From the NCBI GenBank assembly GCA_036172665.1, contig CM069877.1, forward strand, positions 15,897,001 through 15,961,000: 64,000 nt of DNA, given 5' to 3'. Below are positions 57,555 through 64,000 of this stretch, one piece after another. This DNA is from Prosopocoilus inquinatus. Lineage: Eukaryota; Arthropoda; Insecta; Coleoptera; Lucanidae. Under the pieces are notes generated by a model that did no database searches, was not told the origin of the DNA, and saw only the letters and a program-made list of their open reading frames with translations. Position 1 is the stretch's first letter; each line of letters starts with the position of its first letter. Both the position numbers and the translations under genes were made by a program.

Positions 57555-57852
57555 CAAGGTTGGTAGAGCTGAACTGTTATTAGAAGGTTGCCTTGATCAG
57601 GGACGAGCGCAAAGGGTACGTCACGCACGTAAAAAAATCCATTGAGCATATTAACCAGGTTTTTGCATTATATGATCAATAGAACTACAGAATTGATTCC
57701 ATTTTTAGTGAATTAGATTAAGCTTGAGGAAACAGATTAAAACTCACCCTATTTACTTCATTCTGACGGATAGAAGCTTTGTGTGACGTCGCAAGTTACT
57801 TTTGCGGGGAGGAAACTTCAAACTGCATATTAAATGGGAAGAGGCAACCTTG
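57555..57852 (+). mobile_element. CAAGGTTG MITE, most complete copy (298 bp)
   Basis: CAAGGTTGGTAGAGCTG at 57555 and GAGGCAACCTTG ending 57852, perfect 8 bp TIR. It adjoins the gypsy LTR region. No clear target duplication. Confidence 0.8.
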
Positions 57853-57892
57853 TTACCGTGCAAATTTCCCCGGTTGTTTTGAGCCACCCTGT

Positions 57893-59108
57893 ATGTTATG
57901 TGCGAGCTAAAAATAGATGTGTTTTCAGGCGAACAGTGGGCGTGTCGCGAACTCCACTTCCTTCGCATTTGCGGTTTCTTTTATCGCCCACGTAACCCCC
58001 TTTGATAATGCCGCTCGTTCCGAGCCGCGCTTAAATTACACATATTCCGCACTTGTTTTTACGACCTCGTGTTCTTTGAGAGAATACGTTTGTTTATTTT
58101 ACTCAAGGAAAAGTCTTGGATTGTTTTCGATTTCATTCTATGTCGCAATATCTACCGCCGTGTGAAACGAACTATGACATTCGAGATTGATTGGCTGGTT
58201 TTAATCAGACACTCAATGGATGATTCTGGAATGTTCTCCCCCCGTTCCCCCCCCCCGTTTTAACTCGTTACCACGAACCAAGGTCTGGATTCAGTCAAAA
58301 GTTGATTCCCGCAGTGATCGCAAGTATTTTTGTGTGGGTGATTTTCACTTGGTGTTGTGCGTGAATTCGTCCTCTGCGTGGGCAAATTCCCCCTTCGGCT
58401 TTGGGCCGGATTCTGTGCGATCGCTGCAGCAATAAACGCTTGTTTGGCGTTTTTCTAAGAAAGCCTGCTTGTTAGGGCAGGTGAGTTAATAAGTGTGGGA
58501 ATGTGTTTGATTCGTGTGTAACGGGGGCATATTTGTTTCTTTCTTCAGGCTTTTCCCTTCCCCCCTTTTATATTGCGTTTGGGAGTTCGGAGTTTCTGCG
58601 AGAAGTGTAGAAATCACCTTCCGCCGTCGGACTCGACCTGAGACGCGACGCGTTGTCCTTCCCCGTGGCTGTCGTGTTGCGGCCCGATGACAAATTTGTG
58701 CCCGCCTGACTGACCATCGGACAAGGTTGGATCTTTAACGTTGTTTTTGATTGATTATTATTGCGAATCACGAACGCTCGTTTTACCTCGAACGTTACTT
58801 GACGAGTAGAGGACCCCTTACGAGGGATTTGAATTAATCATTTGCTTTGCTGTTTAAGAAGCAAGTTTTCTTTTTGCGTAACCATTTAATCTGTAATTGG
58901 TTTTTGTTTGTTTGTGGCCTGTACGCGCCACTATAAGGTACAGTGTAATTTTGTTGTGTCGCATTTATTTTGTTTGATGTGTTAGTATGTAAACGGATTA
59001 CCTTTATTTCTCTGTTCTGTTTATTTTGTGTGTTAAATAAAACAATTTTGTTTAACAAGGACGTACCGCGTTTTTCTTAATTTCCCGCGGAAAGAAAATT
59101 AAATTGAG
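57893..59108 (+). mobile_element. 5' LTR region of the gypsy element (boundaries approximate)
   Basis: T-rich, CG-containing sequence upstream of an intact Gag-Pol. A polyadenylation signal AATAAA at 59036 lies about 70 bp before TGGCGCC at 59109, the position expected for R-U5 and the primer site. Another AATAAA lies at 58432, with donor-like GGCAGGTGAGT (58476) and acceptor-like TTTCTTCAG (58548) after it. The start is placed after a CCACCCTGTA string at 57892. The partner 3' LTR lies outside the window, so ends cannot be confirmed. Confidence 0.5.
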
Positions 59109-59349
59109 TGGCGCCTTTTTATTAGTTTGTTGGTTTGAGATTGCTCCCACCCCGTCACGACTGTTTGCTGCCGGATGCGTCGAAACTAACGTCACGATGC
59201 AACATCTGCCTATCTTACGGAAAAGGTAAGGTAGCAAGTTTTGACGCCCAACGTGCGGGGCCTCGATTTGTTTTGCGTTTTGTTTTCCGAAAAATTACGT
59301 CCAAGTTAGACAGAATTGTTTGTTTTATTGCGGAATTTTGCGCTTTGAC
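59109..59349 (+). promoter_or_regulatory. Leader of the gypsy element with candidate primer-binding sites
   Basis: TGGCGCC at 59109-59115 directly after the LTR-like end is one candidate primer-binding site. A second string, TGACGCCCAACGTGCGGGGC (59242-59261), is very like the complement of an insect tRNA-Lys 3' end (TGGCGCCCAACGTGGGGC) with a G to A change and an inserted C. The leader is conserved in the decayed copy near 9.8 kb up to GGTAGCA, before the second string. Confidence 0.5.
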
Positions 59350-62300
59350 ATGGATCTTAAATTGTTACCCGATCGCCTTAATGCGGAAGAAATTAACTAT
59401 GAACTCTTAGCGAGAGGTGTACAATGTGATGGTAATGTTGCGCAAAAACGAGCGTACCTCAGACGACAATTGCGTTTGGAAAAAGATTTGCGCTTACCCT
59501 TACCCAAATATGACGTGTTATTTGACGAAGACGCGACTGCCCTTCAGGAAAAGATTAGCGAGATTCGCTGTTTAATTGAGTCTGTCCCTGGCTCGACCGC
59601 TGTTTGCATTGTAGACAAAATTTCAGCCAAATTGGCTCACGCCATCGGACGCGCACAGCGTTCTCAGCCTTTGACAAACGACGAAGTACAACAACGTAAG
59701 TGTATTTTACAGACGTTAAATGAACTCGCGTTTGACTTTGAACAGACGACGTTAAGTTTCAGTCCTAAAGAAACTGAAGTTGTTAGGGCTCATGCGTCTC
59801 CCTTACTTGACTTAACGGCTATTGCGGATCATTTTCGAAATGATCAATCATCCTTGATTTGTGTCAGTCCGAATGTTGTTGCGACTCCTAGTGCGACTTC
59901 GTCGCCAAAAATTACGACATCCCCGTCTAAAACTGTTCTTCTTGAGTCCAAGGTTGCGACACACCCTGTAACCGCGATCGAAATTAAATCGGTTCCTGTT
60001 TCCAAATGGGGTTTAACTTATAATGGGAATAATAAGATTCTCTCCCTTAGCGCCTTTTTGGAACGCGTTAGCGAACTCCAAATTTCGAGAAACGTTTCGG
60101 AAGCAACTCTGTTCGCTTCAGCGTCCGATTTATTTCGCGATAAAGCTTTAATCTGGTTTCGGGCAAATCGGAAATTTTGCAATAATTGGTCCGAACTCGT
60201 GCAAGGTCTTCGTGACGAGTTCCAACCCCATAACTATGACGACAAGTTATTTGAGGAAATAAAGAAACGCACCCAGGGTCCCGACGAATCAATGGGAATT
60301 TATATTTCTGTCATGCTCAATTTATTCGATCGTTTGAGCATCCCTGTCGCGGAAAACGTTCGCATAAAAATTCTTCTGAATAACATTGCCCCTTTTTATC
60401 AGCGTCAGTTAGGACTAGTCGAGGTTACTTCTGTCACCCAGTTATTGAAGATAGGTAGACAATTAGAGGTTCGTAAGTCCGCCGTAGAGGCATACATGCC
60501 TCCACCTCGTAAGAACAATACTCTAGAGCCTGACCTAGCCTATGTACAAGCCTGCGCACCAACCGTAAGTGAGTGTAAGGTAGATCCTCCTAAACCTACC
60601 AAAGCGTTTAAGTGCTGGAATTGTCAAAAGACAGGCCACCTATCCCGTGATTGCTCTGAACTCTTACGTAGGCATTGTTATCAATGTGGACGTCCCAATG
60701 TCACCACTAAGACGTGCCCCTTGTGCTCGAAGAGTCCAAAAAAACTCCCGAACAACGCGTTAGATGACCGGCTAGTGCGTTGCTTTAAAGTAACAAATCC
60801 GATCGAATCTCTGACTGTACAACCTGTTTTAGACTTTGTCCTAGCTCATGCAAAAGATGACGAACGCCCATATCTGTCTGTATCCATCTTAGGCATTCCA
60901 TTTCTTGGCCTCCTTGATTCAGGTGCGTCTCGCACAATTGTTGGTAGTTCAGGATGGGAAATCCTTCAGACTTTAAACTTACCTTTTACGAAACATGTGA
61001 CGTCATGCACTGTTGCGAATGGACAACCCTGTAGTAGTCCTGGTAATGTTACCACCCCTATCCAACTTCGTGACCGGGTCAAAGTGATTGACGTTCTTGT
61101 CGTTCCTGAGTTGCCGCATTCCTTAATTCTCGGCGCAGATTTTTGGAAGTTGATGGGCATCGTCCCTGACTTGCGCTCCGGTGAGTGGAGTTTTGGAAAG
61201 GAATTCATTGACTCAGTCGAACATGTCACATCTTGGGGTCATCTGACAAATGATCAACAGAACCAACTCAATAAACGGACCGAACAGCTGTTTGCTGATT
61301 CCAGAAACCGTGAACTAGGATGTACCCAATTGGTCGAACATGTCATCCGTACTGATAGCCCACCAATCAAACAACGATATTACCCGATTTCGCCAGCAAG
61401 ACAAGCCATCGTCGATACAGAACTTGACGACATGATCAAGCGTGGAATTGTTGAGAAATCTAAGAGTGCTTGGTCATCGCCCATTCTTCTTGTACCCAAA
61501 AAGGATGGTTCTTTCCGCTTTTGTGTGGACTATCGGAAGCTCAACCAAGTTACGACCAAGGATGCTTATCCTCTACCTTATGTCTCGAACACCCTTGACA
61601 AACTCAAAGATGCTAAGTATCTATCTTCCTTAGATATCAAATCAGCATACTGGCAAATTCCGGTTGCCGAAGAATCTCGCCAATACACCGCTTTCACCGT
61701 ACCTAACCGCGGTTTGTATCAATTTCGCAGAATGCCTTTTGGTCTTCATAATTCTCCTGCAACTTGGCAAAGATTTATCGACTGTGTAATCGGTGCTGAT
61801 CTTGAACCACATGTGTTCGTCTATTTAGACGACATCATTATTGTGACTCAAACCTTCGACAAACATCTCGAAGTACTCTCCGAAGTCCATAAACGCCTGA
61901 CCGAGGCCGGACTAACCTTGAACGAAGAAAAATGCCATTTTTGTCTTAGCGAACTCAAGTACCTAGGGTATGTAGTGGATCGTCATGGTCTTCATGTTGA
62001 CCCTGAAAAGGTACAGGCAATTCTTAAGATGCCTAAGCCAACTACGGTTAAGGAAGTTCGCCGTTTGATAGGAACTGCTTCTTGGTATCGGAGGTTTATC
62101 CCTGGATTTTCCACTATTATCTCCCCTTTGACAAACCTGCTTAAGAAAAATTCTAAGCATAGGTGGGATGAGACTTGTGATGAAGCTTGGGGAAAAATTC
62201 GTGAGCACTTAGTTTCTGCTCCAGTTCTCTCATGTCCCGACTTCACCAAAGAATTTACGATTCAAACGGACGCATCCGATTATGGTCTTGGTGCTGTCCT

Positions 62301-63903
62301 TACCCAAGAACAAGACGAAGGTGAGAAAGTCATCTGCTATCTAAGCCGCTCGTTGACTCGAGCCGAGCGTAACTTTTCAACAACCGAAAAGGAACTCCTT
62401 GCGATGTTGTGGGCCATAGAAAAACTTCGGCCTTATGTAGAAGGTTCGCACTTTAAGGTCATCACAGACCATCACTCTCTCCTTTGGCTTAATAAGTTGC
62501 AGAATCCTTCCGGTCGATTGTGTCGTTGGGCTGTGCGCCTACAACAATATAACTTTAGCGTCATCCATCGCAAAGGAAAAGATCACGTTGTTCCTGATAT
62601 GCTTTCTCGAACCGTCCCTGTTATCGACTCCATCGATTTTGACAACGTTCAGGACAGTTGGTACTTGAATTTCCTTAAGAAAATTCGTTTGACTCCGGAA
62701 AAGTTTCCTAGTTTCCGTGTCGAGGGAAATGTCATTTATAAACTGGTCCGAAACACATATTATCGTTTGGCTGAGGATGAACCTCATTGGAAGACTGTTG
62801 TCCCAAAGGATTCTCGGTCAAAAATACTTCAAGAAAGTCATGACTCTCCAACCAGTGGTCATCTAGGAATTTATAAGACGTATAATAGAATCGCTCAAAA
62901 TTACTATTGGCCTAAGATGCATGCTGATGTGGCAAAGTATGTCCACCGTTGCCAGACGTGTATCCGTACCAAACCTGAACAAAGGGCTCCAGCTGGTATG
63001 ATGGGAGGTCACTCCAAGATTACTCGTCCTTGGGAGGTCATTAGTATCGATCTTGTTGGACCACTCCCTAGATCTTCTCGTGGTTACCAATATATCCTAG
63101 TGGCTACTGACTGTTTTAGTAAATTCACCCTGTGTTTTCCTCTTCGTAAAGCTACCGCCCCAAAGATTGTGCAGCACATTGAGGAAAATATTTTCTTAGT
63201 TTTTGGTGTACCTCGCACCATTATTTCCGATAATGGAGTCCAATTTAAGTCTAAAGAGTATCAAAAACTTCTGACGTCATACCATGTACGCCCTGCGTAC
63301 ACTTCGTATTATCATCCTAAGGCGAACCCTGTCGAACGCGTTAACCGCGTTATTAAGTCTATGTTGACTGCTTATGTGGCGGAAGACCACCGCAAATGGG
63401 ATCTATTCTTGCCCAAGGTCGCTTGTGCTCTTCGAACCGCTCGTCATGAAGTTACTGGTGTGACTCCATACTTCCTCAATTTTGGTCGTGAGATGTGCCT
63501 AAAAGGTAGTCTAACCCCTGATAGTACCCCTGATAAAAATGTGTCTTTGGAAGTTGTCCCTCAGGATCCTAAGGATTTACAATCTCGTACCGGTAAGTTT
63601 GCCGTGCTATATAAGGACGTACAAGGAAGGCTGCAAAAGGCTTACGAGAAGGCTAAAGGCCGTTATGATCTCCGTAGGCGTAAGGTTGAGTATCACCCTG
63701 AACAACGGGTTTGGCGTAAAAATTTTGTATTGTCGGATGCTTCTAAGCATTTCGCGGCCAAGTTGGCCGATAAGTTTGTTGGGCCTTTCCTCATTAATCG
63801 TCGTGTGTCGTCAGACACGTATGAACTTAAGGATTTTGATGACAATATACTTCCTGGCACCTGGAATAGTGAACATCTTAAACCAGATCCCCCTGATGAA
63901 TAG
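59350..63903 (+). CDS. Ty3/gypsy retrotransposon Gag-Pol polyprotein, intact ORF
   Basis: 1517 codons without a stop from MDLKLLPDRL; this start is preferred to the one 10 codons upstream because the SAP-like N-terminus begins here. Order: SAP-like helix pair (about 3-45); Gag; two zinc knuckles, CWNCQKTGHLSRDC (about 422) and CYQCGRP with CPLC (about 442-458); protease LLDSGASRTIVG (about 520); RT with VFVYLDDIIIV (about 824); RNase H TDASDYGLGAVL (about 973); integrase HHCC (HDSPTSGHLG to CQTC, about 1163-1205), then catalytic D (SIDLVGP, about 1233), D (SDNGVQF, 1293) and E (NPVERVNR, 1329). PR-RT-RH-IN order is Ty3/gypsy. Gag and Pol are one frame, so no frameshift is needed. No chromodomain and no env in the window. 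It is the least decayed element here. Confidence 0.95.
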   Translation: MDLKLLPDRLNAEEINYELLARGVQCDGNVAQKRAYLRRQLRLEKDLRLPLPKYDVLFDEDATALQEKISEIRCLIESVPGSTAVCIVDKISAKLAHAIGRAQRSQPLTNDEVQQRKCILQTLNELAFDFEQTTLSFSPKETEVVRAHASPLLDLTAIADHFRNDQSSLICVSPNVVATPSATSSPKITTSPSKTVLLESKVATHPVTAIEIKSVPVSKWGLTYNGNNKILSLSAFLERVSELQISRNVSEATLFASASDLFRDKALIWFRANRKFCNNWSELVQGLRDEFQPHNYDDKLFEEIKKRTQGPDESMGIYISVMLNLFDRLSIPVAENVRIKILLNNIAPFYQRQLGLVEVTSVTQLLKIGRQLEVRKSAVEAYMPPPRKNNTLEPDLAYVQACAPTVSECKVDPPKPTKAFKCWNCQKTGHLSRDCSELLRRHCYQCGRPNVTTKTCPLCSKSPKKLPNNALDDRLVRCFKVTNPIESLTVQPVLDFVLAHAKDDERPYLSVSILGIPFLGLLDSGASRTIVGSSGWEILQTLNLPFTKHVTSCTVANGQPCSSPGNVTTPIQLRDRVKVIDVLVVPELPHSLILGADFWKLMGIVPDLRSGEWSFGKEFIDSVEHVTSWGHLTNDQQNQLNKRTEQLFADSRNRELGCTQLVEHVIRTDSPPIKQRYYPISPARQAIVDTELDDMIKRGIVEKSKSAWSSPILLVPKKDGSFRFCVDYRKLNQVTTKDAYPLPYVSNTLDKLKDAKYLSSLDIKSAYWQIPVAEESRQYTAFTVPNRGLYQFRRMPFGLHNSPATWQRFIDCVIGADLEPHVFVYLDDIIIVTQTFDKHLEVLSEVHKRLTEAGLTLNEEKCHFCLSELKYLGYVVDRHGLHVDPEKVQAILKMPKPTTVKEVRRLIGTASWYRRFIPGFSTIISPLTNLLKKNSKHRWDETCDEAWGKIREHLVSAPVLSCPDFTKEFTIQTDASDYGLGAVLTQEQDEGEKVICYLSRSLTRAERNFSTTEKELLAMLWAIEKLRPYVEGSHFKVITDHHSLLWLNKLQNPSGRLCRWAVRLQQYNFSVIHRKGKDHVVPDMLSRTVPVIDSIDFDNVQDSWYLNFLKKIRLTPEKFPSFRVEGNVIYKLVRNTYYRLAEDEPHWKTVVPKDSRSKILQESHDSPTSGHLGIYKTYNRIAQNYYWPKMHADVAKYVHRCQTCIRTKPEQRAPAGMMGGHSKITRPWEVISIDLVGPLPRSSRGYQYILVATDCFSKFTLCFPLRKATAPKIVQHIEENIFLVFGVPRTIISDNGVQFKSKEYQKLLTSYHVRPAYTSYYHPKANPVERVNRVIKSMLTAYVAEDHRKWDLFLPKVACALRTARHEVTGVTPYFLNFGREMCLKGSLTPDSTPDKNVSLEVVPQDPKDLQSRTGKFAVLYKDVQGRLQKAYEKAKGRYDLRRRKVEYHPEQRVWRKNFVLSDASKHFAAKLADKFVGPFLINRRVSSDTYELKDFDDNILPGTWNSEHLKPDPPDE

Positions 63904-64000
63904 GTTCACCCTATTCGTTCTTTCGACCTGCGGGATGGGTCCCTTAGAATTCTCCCGACGTATCTTCTGCGTGGAGTAAAAGGCTCCTAAAAGATTCAGT
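63904..64000 (+). mobile_element. Sequence after Gag-Pol, element continues
   Basis: Only 97 bp follow the TAG. No polypurine tract or LTR start is seen before the window ends, so the 3' LTR is beyond it. Confidence 0.4.

Noticed and set aside
57555..57852. tRNA-derived SINE (GGTTGGTAGAGCTG looks a little like a box A)
   Set aside because: No box B at the right distance and no poly-A tail; inverted CAAGGTTG ends favour a DNA element.
60068..62787. Several minus-strand ORFs of 60-87 codons
   Set aside because: Shadows of the intact gypsy Gag-Pol.
57893..63903. Treating the gypsy element as an endogenous retrovirus with env
   Set aside because: Only Gag-Pol is in the window and no env-like ORF follows within the 97 bp available.
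1..64000. tRNA, rRNA genes or CRISPR arrays
   Set aside because: No cloverleaf, rRNA-like block or spaced repeat array was seen; the tandem repeats found are degenerate and lack spacers.

Overview
This window is animal nuclear DNA, most likely from an insect and possibly a beetle (the order is a guess from the repeat types). It is AT-rich and gene-poor. The only recognisable host gene is in pieces on the minus strand. One exon at 53009-53142 encodes part of an immunoglobulin domain, and the next, final exon at 40101-40424 carries the stop codon. Matching splice phases and the protein pattern fit a Beaten-path (Beat) family cell-surface or secreted protein. The intron between them is about 12.6 kb, and the rest of the window is flanking or intronic DNA filled with transposable elements of many ages, often nested. 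A second possible host exon (56175-56265, plus strand) encodes a signal-peptide-like start behind a TATA box.

Layout: 1-1571, 5'-truncated non-LTR element (minus). 2000-7000, unassigned DNA with an LTR-like T-rich tract, a hairpin, and a duplicated unit split by a palindromic MITE. 8000-11700, degenerate tandem repeats, a 312 bp MITE and a decayed LTR plus leader (minus). 13588-17598, a 4 kb DNA transposon (here called X) with long terminal inverted repeats (TIRs) and a broken zinc-finger-like gene, itself hit by a mariner and a MITE. 18417-23990, a broken Ty1/copia element (minus) with two insertions that each left a clean target-site duplication. 25016-25822, a 203 bp palindrome and a solo LTR. 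26213-32059, a stack of nested TIR elements with a LINE inside. 33220-35787, a second, rearranged mariner plus X fragment. 36859-39340, foldback and dispersed repeats. 40101-53142, the Beat exons with their TE-filled intron, including a nearly intact DD37E Tc1-type element. 53150-57852, duplicated repeats, MITEs and gypsy fragments. 57893-64000, a Ty3/gypsy element with an uninterrupted 1517-codon Gag-Pol; its 3' LTR lies beyond the window.

The most unusual signal is that three sequence-unrelated repeat families contain a hammerhead-ribozyme-like core (CTGANGA, stem II, GAAA, short palindromic stem III, cleavable NUH, paired stem I). In the best copies the pairing is good. Hammerhead motifs are known in Penelope-like retroelements and some satellite DNAs; their presence here in small foldback elements is an inference from pairing only. 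A second pattern is that five different long-TIR elements share the end TACAGG, and three of them are flanked by TA on both sides.
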